A stretch of DNA of 64,000 bases from Streptomyces litmocidini. Its GTDB lineage: Bacteria > Actinomycetota > Actinomycetes > Streptomycetales > Streptomycetaceae. The translations under genes were made by a program, and so were the position numbers. Shown here in pieces: positions 43,905-53,910 of this stretch. The notes beneath the pieces are model-generated. The model was not told where the DNA came from. It worked only from the letters and a program-made list of their open reading frames with translations, and ran no database searches. Each line of letters begins with the position of its first letter. The stretch's first letter is position 1. Location: positions 124,001 to 188,000 of the forward strand of contig NZ_BMTQ01000009.1 in assembly GCF_014649755.1 (NCBI RefSeq). Direction: 5' to 3'.

Positions 43905-44372
43905 ATGACCGAGAACGAGGGGACGCCGCGCGACACCGCGCGGCGGAAGAGGGACGTGCTGGCGCGCCTGGAGAAGGAGATGGACGTCTGGGTGGCCTCG
44001 GCCGACGGAGACGGGCGGCCCCACCTCGTGCCGCTGACCTTCCTCTGGGACGGCGAGCACGTCTGGCTGTGCACCCGGCGGACCAACCCCACCGGGCGGA
44101 ACCTCGCCGCCGGAGGCCGTACCCGGCTCGCGCTCGGAGACACCCGGGACGTGGTCCTCGTGGACGGCGGGGTCACGACCCACCCGAGCGACGACGTACC
44201 GGTGGCGGTGATCGAGGCCTTCGCCGCGAAGTCGGGATGGGACCCGAGGAAGTCCGGCCCCGCCTACGTCTGGTTCCGGGTCAGGCCGGTCGCCGTGGAG
44301 GCCTGGATCGAGGAGCCCGAGATCGTGGGGCGGCGCATCATGCGGGACGGCGTCTGGGCGGACGGGACCTGA
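43905..44372 (+). CDS. PPOX-class (F420/FMN split-barrel) protein
   Basis: 155 residues; ATG 43905. Split beta-barrel of the pyridoxamine-phosphate-oxidase-like superfamily: VLARLEKEMDVWVASADGDG, RPHLVPLTFLWDGEHVWLCT, TNPTGRNLAAGGRTRLALGD, RDVVLVDGG. Streptomyces members usually bind F420 or FMN and reduce small molecules or biliverdin-type substrates. Monocistronic. Confidence 0.85.
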   Translation: MTENEGTPRDTARRKRDVLARLEKEMDVWVASADGDGRPHLVPLTFLWDGEHVWLCTRRTNPTGRNLAAGGRTRLALGDTRDVVLVDGGVTTHPSDDVPVAVIEAFAAKSGWDPRKSGPAYVWFRVRPVAVEAWIEEPEIVGRRIMRDGVWADGT

Positions 44373-44441
44373 GCCCGGGAGTGCCGGAGCGGGCCGGGCC
44401 GCCCCGGGAGGTGAAGGGGCCCCGGGGCGGGCGGGGGCCCG

Positions 44442-44486
44442 GCGACGGTCGTCCTGCCGACGGAACTCGTCCGCCGCGAGTCGACC
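44442..44486 (+). other. Possible C-terminal scrap of a LacI-type regulator
   Basis: One frame reads ATVVLPTELVRREST, close to the C-terminus of LacI regulators (CebR in this window ends HVLPTELVVRDSS). No preceding regulator sequence is found, so at most a small remnant. Confidence 0.25.
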
Positions 44487-44655
44487 CGACGCCGCCCCGC
44501 CCCGAAGCAACCGGACGCCCCCGGGCGTCTCTTCCGGATCACGCCCGGACGGCGTCGCCGTCCGCCCGCACCCCGCTGCGCGTCGTTCGGCGGGGTGCGG
44601 GCTCGTTTCCGGGGAACGGGTTCAGAGACGCGCGGACACCGGACGGAGACATGCC

Positions 44656-45387
44656 TTGACGTACGACGGAAGTGCGGCGCCCGCCGCCCTGCTGCCCTTG
44701 CTGCGCACGTCCGCGGAACGGTTGCACGCCTCGGCGGCGGCCCTGTCGGACGACGAGGTGCGGGCCCCCTCGCTGCTGCCCGGCTGGAGCCGCGCGCACG
44801 TGCTCACCCACGTCGCCCGCAGCGCCGACTCGCGCACCCGGCTGCTGACCGCCGCCCGCACGGGCGCGGACCTCGCGCAGTACGACGACGAGGCGCACCG
44901 GGAGCGGGAGATCGAAGAGGGCGCCGGACGGTCGGCCGCCGAGCTGGCAGCGGACCTGCGCGGTGCGCTGGGCGGGTTCCTGACGGCCGCCGCCGGGCAC
45001 CCGGAGGCGGCGTGGGAGGTGCCGGTGCGCTGGCTGGGCGGGGGGATGCGCCCCGTGCGGGGCGCCGTCGGCAGCCTGCTGCGTGAGGTGGAGGTGCACC
45101 ACACCGACCTGGGACGCGGGCACCGGCCCGTGGACTGGCCCCCGTTCTTCGTCGCCCGCGAACTCGCGACCACGACGGCCGGGCTGCGGGAACGTGACGA
45201 CGTGCCCGGCATGGTGCTGATCGCGGACGAGGACCGGGTGCTGCGTCCGGTCGGCGACGGGCGCGGGCCCCGGGTGACGGGGCCGGCGGCGGCTCTCCTG
45301 GGCTGGCTGACCGGCCGCGCGGACGGACACGGCCTCACCCCCGACCCGCCCGGCCCGCTGCCGGACGTGCCCGCCTGGCGGAGCTGA
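44656..45387 (+). CDS. Maleylpyruvate isomerase family (mycothiol-dependent, DinB fold) protein
   Basis: 243 residues from TTG 44656 (GGAG ten bases upstream; an ATG five bases earlier is out of frame). N-terminal DinB-like four-helix domain with the metal-site stretch LPGWSRAHVLTHVARSADSR and the second site in SLLREVEVHHTDLG; C-terminal small domain AALLGWLTGRADGHGL. These proteins use or metabolise mycothiol as cofactor, in isomerisation or detoxification. The true substrate is unknown. Confidence 0.87.
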   Translation: MTYDGSAAPAALLPLLRTSAERLHASAAALSDDEVRAPSLLPGWSRAHVLTHVARSADSRTRLLTAARTGADLAQYDDEAHREREIEEGAGRSAAELAADLRGALGGFLTAAAGHPEAAWEVPVRWLGGGMRPVRGAVGSLLREVEVHHTDLGRGHRPVDWPPFFVARELATTTAGLRERDDVPGMVLIADEDRVLRPVGDGRGPRVTGPAAALLGWLTGRADGHGLTPDPPGPLPDVPAWRS

Positions 45388-45518
45388 CCGGGCGCCGGCC
45401 GTCGAGCGGCGACGGACCCGGCGTCCGGGCCTGCGGCCGGGCCCGCGTCCGGGCCCGCGGCCGGGCCGGGGGCGCGGTGGCGGCCCCGGCGGTGGGCGGC
45501 ACGTCCGGAAGACACCCC

Positions 45519-46478
45519 CTAGCTCCGGTCCGGCCTCAGCTCGATGTGGTCCGGGGCCAGGTCGACCGCCACGCGGTGCTCCATGCCCAGGGCCGCCAAG
45601 AACTTCGGGGGGAGCTGGACGCGCCCGGAACGGTCCAGGACGACGTATTCGCGTTCGCTGACCGATTCCTCGCCGTGTTCGTCGGTGACCACGCGGCGCA
45701 GGACCTCGCTGCTGGTCCGGCCGTCGCGGATCGCCACTGTGCGGCGGACCTCGCCCGCCACCATGGGGTCGTGCGTCACGATGACCACCGTCACGCCGAG
45801 TTCCTTGTTCACCGTGCGGAAGGTCTCGAAGACCGACGCGGCCGTCTCCGAGTCCAGTTCGCCCGTCGGTTCGTCGGCCAGCAGCACTTCGGGCCGGTTC
45901 GCCATCGCCACGGCGATCGCGACGCGCTGCTGCTGGCCGCCGGACAGTTCCGCCGGGCGCCGGTGGGCCAGATCGCCGATGCCCAGGGCCTCCAGGGTCT
46001 CCGCGACCCGGGCGGAGCGCCGTGCGGCCGCGCCGCGCCGGAAGCCACCGCCTCCCCGCAACTGCATGGGCAGGGCGACGTTCTGGGCGGCCGTGAGGAA
46101 CGGCAGCAGGTTGCGGGCCGTCTGCTGGAAGACGAACCCGACCGCTTCGCGCCGGTAGCGCAGCCGGTCCCGCGCCGACAGTTCCAGCAGGTCGTGGCCG
46201 GCGACCGTCGCGCTGCCCGCCGTCGGGACGTCCAGGCCCGCCAGGATGTTCATGAGGGTGGACTTGCCGCTGCCCGAGGCGCCCACGAGGGCCACCAGGT
46301 CGCCCTGGTCGACCGTCAGCTCCAGCCCCTGGAGCGCCTGCACCTCGATGCCGTCCGCGTTGAAGATCCGGACCAGGCGATCGCAGGCGATCGCGGCGTC
46401 CGTCGCCCGGACGCGGGGCTCCGCGGCGGCCATCGCCCGGCGGCGCAGCTCCTCGTACGTCGGCTGGTCGGTGGTCAA
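45519..46478 (-). CDS. MacB/LolD-type ABC ATPase with AbrB-like C-terminal extension
   Basis: 319 residues from TTG 46478, overlapping the upstream permease stop (TTGA). Walker A VALVGASGSGKSTLMNIL, Q-loop GFVFQQTARNLLPF, signature ELSGGQQQRVAIAVAMANRP, Walker B VLLADEPTGELDS and H-loop THDP are all intact. After the usual end (about residue 245) comes REYVVLDRSGRVQLPPKFLA followed by LGMEHRVAVDLAPDHIELRP. The VVLDxSGRVQLP pattern is that of the SpoVT/AbrB swapped-hairpin domain. It powers the two FtsX-type permeases upstream. Confidence 0.9.
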   Translation of the reverse strand: MTTDQPTYEELRRRAMAAAEPRVRATDAAIACDRLVRIFNADGIEVQALQGLELTVDQGDLVALVGASGSGKSTLMNILAGLDVPTAGSATVAGHDLLELSARDRLRYRREAVGFVFQQTARNLLPFLTAAQNVALPMQLRGGGGFRRGAAARRSARVAETLEALGIGDLAHRRPAELSGGQQQRVAIAVAMANRPEVLLADEPTGELDSETAASVFETFRTVNKELGVTVVIVTHDPMVAGEVRRTVAIRDGRTSSEVLRRVVTDEHGEESVSEREYVVLDRSGRVQLPPKFLAALGMEHRVAVDLAPDHIELRPDRS

Positions 46479-49345
46479 CTCTGGTCTCCCGCTCTCAACT
46501 CGGTGGTGATCTGCCGTCGCCCGGATGTCGCCGCCTCGACGAGCACGGCCGCGGCCACCAGGGCGGCCAGGCCCAGGGCCTGGGTCAGTACGGGCCCCGC
46601 CGTGAGCCGTATGCCGGTCGGCACCTTCGCGCCGACCAGCGTGGACAGGTCCATCGCCGGTCCCAGCAACGCCACCGCGGCCGTCGCCGCCAGGGCTCCG
46701 CCCAGCGCCGCGGCCAGGGTCTGCGGCAGGGACTCGGAGAGGATCAGTGCCACGCCCTGTCGGCGGCGCAGCCCCATGGTGCGCAGCCGTGCCAGCAGCG
46801 CCGTGCGTTCGGGGACGGCCCGCATCAGCGTCAGCAGGACGGCCAGCAGCGCGAAGCCGGCTGCTGCGGCCACGGAGGCCCAGAAGAGGCGCTGTGCCGA
46901 CCGCTGGAGCGGATCGGCGCCCAGCTCGGCGACCGTCTCGGCAGCGGTGCGCACGAGGTACAGGCCGTCAGCCGGGTCGCTCGGGGCGGCCGGGTCCTGA
47001 CCCGCGGCGGGCGCCGGGGCCGGGGAGGCCGACGCGGCCGGGCGCGCGGCCCGGACCAGCGCGCGCAGCCGGTCGCCGTCGGCGGAACCGAGGCCGTACC
47101 ACCGGTTCGGCCGGTCGGCGCCGTCGATGAGGGTCGTCGCGGGGTCCGCCGGCAGGACGACGGTCGCGGCGCCGGGAGTCGGCAGGACCGGGGTGCAATC
47201 GGTCACGCCGGCGACCCGGACCCGCAGCTCTTCGCCGTTGCCGGTCCGCAGCGCGTACGTGTCTGGGCCGGCCTGTCGCGCCAGGCCGGCGCTGAACAGC
47301 GCGGGCACCGGGGCGCCGGGGGGCCGCGCGCCGCCTCCGGCCAGCACGGCGGGGTCGAAGGAGCCGCAGCCCAGGGCACGGGACAGCCGCGCGTACGCGG
47401 CCGGTTCGGCGATGACCACGGTGATCTGGGCGGAGTCACGGGAGGTGCCCAGGACGGAGGAGTCGTCGATCCACAGCGGCACGGACGTCCGCGTGCCCGG
47501 AAGTTCGCCCGCGGCCTTCGCGAGCCCGTCCGGGAGCGGCATGTCCCCGTATGCCGTGATCGCGGCGTCGCCGCCCACCGCCAGCCGTGCGACGCCGAGC
47601 CGGGTCGAGTCCACCGAGTCCAGGACGGCCGCCCCGAATCCGCCGGTGGTGACGGCGAGGAGGAGCGCGACCATCGGCAGGACGGAGGGACCCGTCCGGC
47701 CGTCGGCGTGCGGCCCGGCGTCCCGGGCCCCGGAGCCGCGTGCGGCCCGTGCCAGCCCCAGGAAGCCGACCAGCCCGGAGCGGCGGGCGGCCGCCGCCGC
47801 GAGCCACCCGGTCACCACCGGCTGGAGCCGGGCCAGCAGCAGCCCCGCGCACAGCGCGAGCAGCAGCGGGGCCGCGACCAGCAGCGGGTCCAGGTCGCTT
47901 CCGGCCGGGGCGATCCCGCGGCGGCGGACCTCCAGCACCGCGGCGGCCGTGGTGACGAGGACGAGCAGCTCGGCCACGGGCCTGCGCCACCGTCCGGCCG
48001 GGCGCCGCGGGGACAGCAGCACGGCCGCTCGTACCGGGAAGGCCAGCAGCGCGAGCAGTGCGACGGCCGCGGCCGAGATCAGCGCGGGCGCGAGCCGGGG
48101 CGTGGGGAACAGCAGTACGCCGAGCGCGGTGGCGGCAGCGGCTGCCGGGAGCACCGTGACGGCGCTTTCCCCGAGGAGCCGGCCGACGATCGCGGTGCGC
48201 GAGCCGCCACGCGCCAGCAGGAGCCGCAGTTCGGCCTTCCGGCGGTCCGTGGCGAGCGCGCCGGCGAGGCACAGGACGACGAAGGCGACGGCACCGACCC
48301 CGGCGGGTCCGATCGCGGTGAGCGGTGCGGCGGCCTGCCGGCGGACGTGGGCCTCCTTGAAGAGCTCGGGGAGCCAGGAGGCGATGTGCAGCCACTCGCG
48401 GCCGGTTTCCTGGACGAGCGCGGCGGCGGTGGGGCCGTCGACGTACGAGGCGACGGCCTCGGCCGTGGCGTCGAGCCGGTCGGCCCGCAGGCGATCGACG
48501 TCCACCGGGAGCCGCCAGAAGTCCTCGGTGCTGTGGCCCCAGGTGTCCAGCCGCTCCAGGTCCCCGGCGCCGACGAAGGCGTCGACGTCCCAGGAGAGGT
48601 TCTCGCCGTTGTAGTGCGCGCAGGCGTGGGCGAGGCATTCCAGGTCCACCCAGAAGTCGTCGGTCTCGTCGGGGACGGCGAAGAGGCCGACGACCTCCAC
48701 GGACGGCGTGTCGTCGGAGATGGGCCTGCTCCGGAGGACGGATCCCAGGCGGGCGCCGAGGGTCCGGGCCGCGCGCTGGGAGAGGGCGACCTGCAGCGGC
48801 GGCGTCCCGGCGGCGCCCCGGGAGGCTCTCGCGGGCGCGCCGGCGGCGGCGGGCGTGGCGCTCGGCCAACGCCCCTCCACCAGTTTCACGTGCGCCTCTG
48901 CCTGCCGGACGTACAGCAGGGACATCCTGGGCGGGAAGCCGGACGGACGGGAGAGTTCCGGATTCGTCAGCGACTGCCGATCGGTGGTCCGCGTGCCGTG
49001 GACCACCGTGGCCGGGTCGACGTGGAAGGCGGCTCCCGTACGGGCGAGCATGCTGTTCAGCGTCGCGTCGAGAACCAGGGGGTCCTGGCCGGACTCGGGG
49101 GCCGGCGCGGTGGCCAGCAGGCTCGTGTTCCTCGGCCCGCTGCCGTGCAGGAAGGACCGCAGGGCCTGATCGGCGCTCCGGTCCTGGACCCGCGGCAGCG
49201 CGGCGGCCAGCAGGACGGCGAGGAACGCCAGCGCGGCGCCCAGCACCGTTGCCAGGGGTGCCGCCCGCAGCCGGGTCCTGACCCACGGCGCGGGCCGCGG
49301 GGCGGGGCGGGGCGGCGGGGCGGCGGACGGCGGCCGGGTGGTCAC
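46475..49345 (-). CDS. Large FtsX-type ABC permease (1)
   Basis: 956 residues from GTG 49345, overlapping the stop of the next permease (GTGA). N-terminal helix APLATVLGAALAFLAVLLAA, a large extracytoplasmic domain (about residues 50-330), a helical cluster with FtsX-like GAVAFVVLCLAGALATDRRK and LRLLLARGGSRTAIVGRLLG, and a C-terminal FtsX block (SVAAAAGFALLAVLLTLMRA, LLARLRTMGLRRRQGVALIL). Family members act as mechanotransmission exporters or lipid/peptide translocators rather than simple channels. Middle gene of a three-gene operon. Confidence 0.85.
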   Translation of the reverse strand: MTTRPPSAAPPPRPAPRPAPWVRTRLRAAPLATVLGAALAFLAVLLAAALPRVQDRSADQALRSFLHGSGPRNTSLLATAPAPESGQDPLVLDATLNSMLARTGAAFHVDPATVVHGTRTTDRQSLTNPELSRPSGFPPRMSLLYVRQAEAHVKLVEGRWPSATPAAAGAPARASRGAAGTPPLQVALSQRAARTLGARLGSVLRSRPISDDTPSVEVVGLFAVPDETDDFWVDLECLAHACAHYNGENLSWDVDAFVGAGDLERLDTWGHSTEDFWRLPVDVDRLRADRLDATAEAVASYVDGPTAAALVQETGREWLHIASWLPELFKEAHVRRQAAAPLTAIGPAGVGAVAFVVLCLAGALATDRRKAELRLLLARGGSRTAIVGRLLGESAVTVLPAAAAATALGVLLFPTPRLAPALISAAAVALLALLAFPVRAAVLLSPRRPAGRWRRPVAELLVLVTTAAAVLEVRRRGIAPAGSDLDPLLVAAPLLLALCAGLLLARLQPVVTGWLAAAAARRSGLVGFLGLARAARGSGARDAGPHADGRTGPSVLPMVALLLAVTTGGFGAAVLDSVDSTRLGVARLAVGGDAAITAYGDMPLPDGLAKAAGELPGTRTSVPLWIDDSSVLGTSRDSAQITVVIAEPAAYARLSRALGCGSFDPAVLAGGGARPPGAPVPALFSAGLARQAGPDTYALRTGNGEELRVRVAGVTDCTPVLPTPGAATVVLPADPATTLIDGADRPNRWYGLGSADGDRLRALVRAARPAASASPAPAPAAGQDPAAPSDPADGLYLVRTAAETVAELGADPLQRSAQRLFWASVAAAAGFALLAVLLTLMRAVPERTALLARLRTMGLRRRQGVALILSESLPQTLAAALGGALAATAAVALLGPAMDLSTLVGAKVPTGIRLTAGPVLTQALGLAALVAAAVLVEAATSGRRQITTELRAGDQS

Positions 49346-52300
49346 ATCTCCTCCACGGTGCGCAGCCGGGCGGCGACATCGCGGCCTCGGGGGCCGCTGG
49401 ACACGGCCGTCAGCAGGGGAACGACGGCGACGGCCGTCAGCAGGGGAACGGCGGCGACGGCGGCGGCCGTCAGCAGGGTCTGCCCGAACGGCATGTCCAC
49501 CCGCACGGGCGGGAACGGCCGTCCGGCGGCGGGGGTCAGCACGACCAGGGGCGCCATCAGGTGGACGAGGGCGACACCGAGCCCGGTCCCGACCGCGGTC
49601 CCGATGGCGATCAGCACCCCGCCCTCGGCGGCGGAAGCCCGGGCCAGCGACCGGCGCGATGCGCCGAGCGCCACCAGGATCGAGGATTCCCGTCCGCGCA
49701 CGCGCCGTTCGGCGGCGACGGAGGTCGCGAAGCCGATGGCCGCCAGGACCGCGCACGCGGCGGCGAGGGCGACCAGCACGCTCTGGGGGCCGGCGCTCAG
49801 TGGGTCGTCCAGCAGGCGCGCGGTGGTCTCCTCACGCAGTTGGACGCGTTCGGTCCCGCTCCCTTCGCGCAGCTCGGCCGCGGCGCGGGCCGGGACCGGG
49901 TCCGCGGCCGAGGCGGCGGGCAGCCACCACTCGGTGGGCGGATCCGGCTGCTGGCCGGAGGACTCGACCAGGAACCGGCCGACCGTGCGCAGGTCGACGG
50001 CGAGCGCCGTCCGTCCGGCCACGGGGAGGGCGTCCACGGCGGCGGTGATCCGCACCGGGACGTTCGCACCGCCCAGCGCGACGCGGACCGTCTCGCCCAC
50101 CGAAGCACCGATCGACCGCAGGTAGCCGGTGGTGGCGACCGCCGGAACCGCGGCGGGCAGTGGCGTGGCGGGCGCCGGGAACAGCATGGCGCCGGCACCC
50201 CTTTCGGTGCCGGGCCCGCCCCAGTAGCGCAGCCGCAGTACGTCGGTGGAACCGGCCGGGACCGGGGACAGCGCGGGGGCCTGGAGGGAGGGCCGCCCTT
50301 GTGGGGGAGCCGACCGCCAGCCGCCCGTGCCGGGCGCGGTGACGGGCACGGCGCCGCCGTCCGCGGCGTCGGAGACGGTGATCCGGCGCACGGTCAGTTC
50401 GGCGCCGTCCCCCGCGGGTCCGCCGTTCCCGGCGTACGAGAGGCGGATGCCCGCCAGCGTCAGCGGGACGGCCGCCGACCCGATCGGGGCACCGGTCAGG
50501 GTGTCCAGAGCGAACGGAAGCGTGGCGTCGCCGTGGCCGGGCAGGGTGACCGACGGCGTTTCGTGGGTCGCCCCGAACCGGTCGCGCAGCAGCAGGCTCA
50601 CGGCCGCCCGGTCCGTACCGGTGGACCGTACCGTCACGTCGAGGTCGATCCGGCGGGGGGATCCGGGCAGGGCGAGACCGGAGGCCCGGGCGGGGGACGC
50701 TCCCGCTGGGCCGGTGGTGCCGGTCGCCGCCGGGGAGGCCGGGCCACCCGCGGCGAGCGGGGCGAACAGCTCCCGCATCCTGCGGCCGCCGCGCAGGTCC
50801 GCGCGCAGCGGCACCCGTTCGTCGACCTTGGCGGCGTCCAGCGCGAGGAGGTCGACGGCGGTTCCGTCCGGCAGCCTCTGCTCCCGGCGGACCACCGGGT
50901 TCAGGCGGTCCCCGCCCGGCAGCGCCCCGTAGCGTCCGCCCTGCCCCATCGGGGACATGCTGCTCCCGGAGATCCGGAGGCCGCCCGCGGTCGCGAAGTC
51001 GGCCTGGTCGCGCTGGGAGGCGGACCAGGCGGTGTGCTGGCCGAGAGCCAGGACCCCGCTCGAGACGGCGAGGACGAGCAGCAGCACGGGCCCGGTGGCC
51101 CGGCCGGGCCTTCGGGCGAGCTGCCAGCCGAACAGGGCCGGGGCCAGGCCCCGGCCGCGCGCCGCCAGCCGTCCCGCGGCCCGTGCGGCGAACGGAAGCA
51201 GCCGCAGGACCAGCAGCGTGCCCCCGCACAGGGCCAGCGGCGGGGCGAGCACCAGGACCGGGTCCACGCCGAGTCCGCCGTCGGTCGACGCGCCGGGCGC
51301 GGGGAAGTCCGCACCCGAGTGCTGCGACAGTTGCTGGTAGCCGAGCACGGCGAGGAGCAGCACGGCCAGGTCCACGCCGGAGCGGGCAGCACCCGTCACC
51401 AGGTCCTGTCTGCTGCCCGCGCGGCGCAGCACGGCGGCCGAGGCGCCGCGCAGGAGGGAGGGCAGGGCCGTCAGCAGGACGCACGCCAGCGCGCAGCCGG
51501 CCGCGACCGGCCAGACCAGCCAGGTGTCCGGTACCTCCAGGCGGACCCGGCCGAGCGGTCCGAACCGGCCGAACAGGTGGAGCAGGGGCGGTGCGAGCAG
51601 CGGTGCCAGGACGGCCGCGGGCAGGGCGAGCAGCAGGGACTCGGCCGCGGTGAGCGCGCCGAGCCGGCGGCGGGAGGCGCCGCGCGCGGTGAGCAGGACA
51701 CGCTCCGGCTCCTGGCGTGCCGTCAGGATGTGGGAGACGAGGAACAGCGCCGCGGCCGACAGGACGGCGAGCTGGAGCGCGCCCGTCACCAGGGTGGACC
51801 GGGCGACGACCAGGCCCGAGTCCAGCTCGGACAGGAACTGCGGCAGCCCGGTGGCGGCGCGCAGCGAGGCGGTGCGTTCGAGGGAGGCCGCCGCGGGGCC
51901 CGTCGCGGTCCGCAGGGACCCGGCTTCGGACGTGCGGATCGTGCGCAGGTCCGGGGTCAGCAGCGTGAGGCGGTATTCCTGCAGCAGGCCGCCCCCGGTG
52001 AAGGCGCTGTCGTCCACCAGCAGCGGGCCGTAGACGGCGAAGGTGTCGGACTGGATCTCCCGGCCGCCGAGCGGGTCGAGCTGCCAGTACCCGGCGTCTG
52101 GATCAGCGGCCCGGTACACGCCGGTGATCAGCACGGTCAGGGGAGGACCGCCGAAGCGGTCGTCGAGGCGGACCGGTGCGGGCAGCGCGGTTTCCGCCAG
52201 GCCGAGCCGGGTGAGCGCCGCGCGCGGTACGGCCACCTGCACCGGCGCCGTCGGGGTGCCGGCCCCGGCGGGGACCGGCCCGGGCCACGTACCGGCGAGC

Positions 52301-52683
52301 AGTTCCACGTGCTCCCGCGCGAGTGCGGCGAGTAGGGTCAAGTCGGCGTCGCGGCCCGGAGCGGCGGCGCCGGGCAGTCCGTACGACCGGCTGCGGGCCA
52401 CGCTCTGGAAGGTCACCGGAAGCCGCCCGAACACCTCGTCGGCGAAGGCCCGGACGGACTCGTCGTCCTCGGCGCGCAAGGAGGCGGGACGGCCGCTGGT
52501 GATCACGACGGTGGTCCGGGTCCGTTCCGGTCCGGTCAGGGCCCGACGGAGCCCTTCCTCCCCCACACCACGGGTGAATGCCGCCAGCGCGGTCAGCGAG
52601 GTCGCGGTGATCAGTACGGTGAGCAGCACGGAGAGAGCGAGGGGCCATCGCCCGCGCAGTCGGCGAACGACGAAGCCGAGCAC
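49342..52683 (-). CDS. Large FtsX-type ABC permease (2)
   Basis: 1113 residues from GTG 52683 with GGAAGGAA upstream. Same architecture as its partner but larger: first helix WPLALSVLLTVLITATSLTA, extracytoplasmic domain, FtsX-like block ALFLVSHILTARQEPERVLL and LTARGASRRRLGALTAAESL, a second large extracytoplasmic domain with beta-rich sequence (IDLDVTVRSTGTDRAAVSLL), and the terminal FtsX block (AAERRVRGRESSILVALGAS). First gene of the operon with permease 1 and the AbrB-tagged ATPase, divergent from the second ATPase. Confidence 0.85.
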   Translation of the reverse strand: MLGFVVRRLRGRWPLALSVLLTVLITATSLTALAAFTRGVGEEGLRRALTGPERTRTTVVITSGRPASLRAEDDESVRAFADEVFGRLPVTFQSVARSRSYGLPGAAAPGRDADLTLLAALAREHVELLAGTWPGPVPAGAGTPTAPVQVAVPRAALTRLGLAETALPAPVRLDDRFGGPPLTVLITGVYRAADPDAGYWQLDPLGGREIQSDTFAVYGPLLVDDSAFTGGGLLQEYRLTLLTPDLRTIRTSEAGSLRTATGPAAASLERTASLRAATGLPQFLSELDSGLVVARSTLVTGALQLAVLSAAALFLVSHILTARQEPERVLLTARGASRRRLGALTAAESLLLALPAAVLAPLLAPPLLHLFGRFGPLGRVRLEVPDTWLVWPVAAGCALACVLLTALPSLLRGASAAVLRRAGSRQDLVTGAARSGVDLAVLLLAVLGYQQLSQHSGADFPAPGASTDGGLGVDPVLVLAPPLALCGGTLLVLRLLPFAARAAGRLAARGRGLAPALFGWQLARRPGRATGPVLLLVLAVSSGVLALGQHTAWSASQRDQADFATAGGLRISGSSMSPMGQGGRYGALPGGDRLNPVVRREQRLPDGTAVDLLALDAAKVDERVPLRADLRGGRRMRELFAPLAAGGPASPAATGTTGPAGASPARASGLALPGSPRRIDLDVTVRSTGTDRAAVSLLLRDRFGATHETPSVTLPGHGDATLPFALDTLTGAPIGSAAVPLTLAGIRLSYAGNGGPAGDGAELTVRRITVSDAADGGAVPVTAPGTGGWRSAPPQGRPSLQAPALSPVPAGSTDVLRLRYWGGPGTERGAGAMLFPAPATPLPAAVPAVATTGYLRSIGASVGETVRVALGGANVPVRITAAVDALPVAGRTALAVDLRTVGRFLVESSGQQPDPPTEWWLPAASAADPVPARAAAELREGSGTERVQLREETTARLLDDPLSAGPQSVLVALAAACAVLAAIGFATSVAAERRVRGRESSILVALGASRRSLARASAAEGGVLIAIGTAVGTGLGVALVHLMAPLVVLTPAAGRPFPPVRVDMPFGQTLLTAAAVAAVPLLTAVAVVPLLTAVSSGPRGRDVAARLRTVEEM

Positions 52684-52986
52684 GTGTTTCAGTTCCTTCC
52701 CTGGAGCGTCCGCCGACAGGTCGTGCGCATGACTCGCGAGTGTCGCCCCCCGGGGGCCCACGACCTGCGGCCACTGACTGCTCCGGCGCGCACATTCCCG
52801 CACGACGTGGTCTGTTGGCGGACACCCTTACCGGATACCGGACGATGCTGTCAGCTTCGAGCCGCAGAGGAAAGAGGCTTGAGTGCCTGATGTTGAAGAT
52901 GAGTAAATCTGACACGAGGCTGCGGCGGCAGCGTGCGGGACGCCGGCCGGACCGGCCCACGCGGGCGCCACGACAAGGGAGTTGCG
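52684..52986. other. Divergent promoter region of the ABC system
   Basis: About 300 bases between permease 2 and the second ATPase. TTGGCG (52811) and a TACCGG-rich stretch (52828-52842) may form a promoter; 52860-52915 is locally AT-rich (GATGTTGAAGATGAGTAAAT). No gene or clear dyad is supported. Confidence 0.4.
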
Positions 52987-53793
52987 ATGAGGGGCCAGCA
53001 GGAACCAGCGGCGGTACCGCGGGCGCGGGAGGGCGGCGACGCCCCGATCGTGGTGGTCGACGACGTGCACCACAGCTTCGGCAGCGGACCGCGGGCCGTC
53101 CACGCCCTGCGCGGCGTGTCCTTCGAGGTCCGCCGCGGCTCGCTCACCGCCCTCAGGGGCCGCTCGGGCTCGGGCAAGACCACCCTGCTGAACCTCGTCG
53201 GCGGTCTCGACACCCCCGCCGGCGGCCGGATCACCCTCGGCGGCACCGACCTGGCGGCCCTCGACGAGCCGGGCCTGCTCGCCCTGCGCCGCGACCGCAT
53301 CGGCTTCGTCTTCCAGTCCTTCGGCCTCATCCCCGTCCTCACCGCCGCCGAGAACGTGGGCGTACCGATGCGACTGCGCCGCGTGCCGGCCAAGGAGCGC
53401 GAGGAACGCGCCCGGACCCTGCTCGCCCTGGTCGGCCTCGCGGACCACGCCGACCAGCGCCCCGGCGAACTCTCCGGCGGCCAGCAACAGCGCGTGGCGG
53501 TGGCCCGCGCCCTGGCCAACGACCCCGACCTGATCATCGCGGACGAACCCACGGGCCAGCTCGACTCGGAAACCGGCCGATTGATCATGGAACTGTTGCG
53601 CGCGGTGGTACGCAGCCAGTCGGTCACCATCCTCGTCGCCACCCATGACCCCAACCTGATCGAACTCGCCGACCGGGTCGTGGAACTGCGCGACGGACGC
53701 ATCGCGGGGTCCGGCGCGGCGGACGACACGAGTCCGACGGCGGACGCGACCCCGCGGGGCGCGGAGGGGACGGCGGGCCCGCAGGGGCACTGA
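52987..53793 (+). CDS. MacB/LolD-type ABC ATPase (second)
   Basis: 268 residues; ATG 52987 with AAGGGAG upstream. All ATPase motifs present: Walker A LRGRSGSGKTTLLNLVGG, Q-loop FVFQSFGLIPVL, signature GELSGGQQQRVAVARALAND, Walker B LIIADEPTGQLDSE, H-loop ATHDPN. It lacks the AbrB-like extension of its counterpart. It is divergent from the two permeases, so the system has two ATPases and two permeases, allowing either a heterodimeric ATPase or two alternative motors. Confidence 0.93.
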   Translation: MRGQQEPAAVPRAREGGDAPIVVVDDVHHSFGSGPRAVHALRGVSFEVRRGSLTALRGRSGSGKTTLLNLVGGLDTPAGGRITLGGTDLAALDEPGLLALRRDRIGFVFQSFGLIPVLTAAENVGVPMRLRRVPAKEREERARTLLALVGLADHADQRPGELSGGQQQRVAVARALANDPDLIIADEPTGQLDSETGRLIMELLRAVVRSQSVTILVATHDPNLIELADRVVELRDGRIAGSGAADDTSPTADATPRGAEGTAGPQGH

Positions 53794-53910
53794 CGGGCGG
53801 TGCAGGGACGGCCGCCGGCGGCGGTCAGGTCGAGCACACGCACGCGCGGGACGTGCGGGCGCCGCTGACACGGCATCAGCGGGTGCGGCCGCGGAGGACG
53901 CTTCCGGGTG

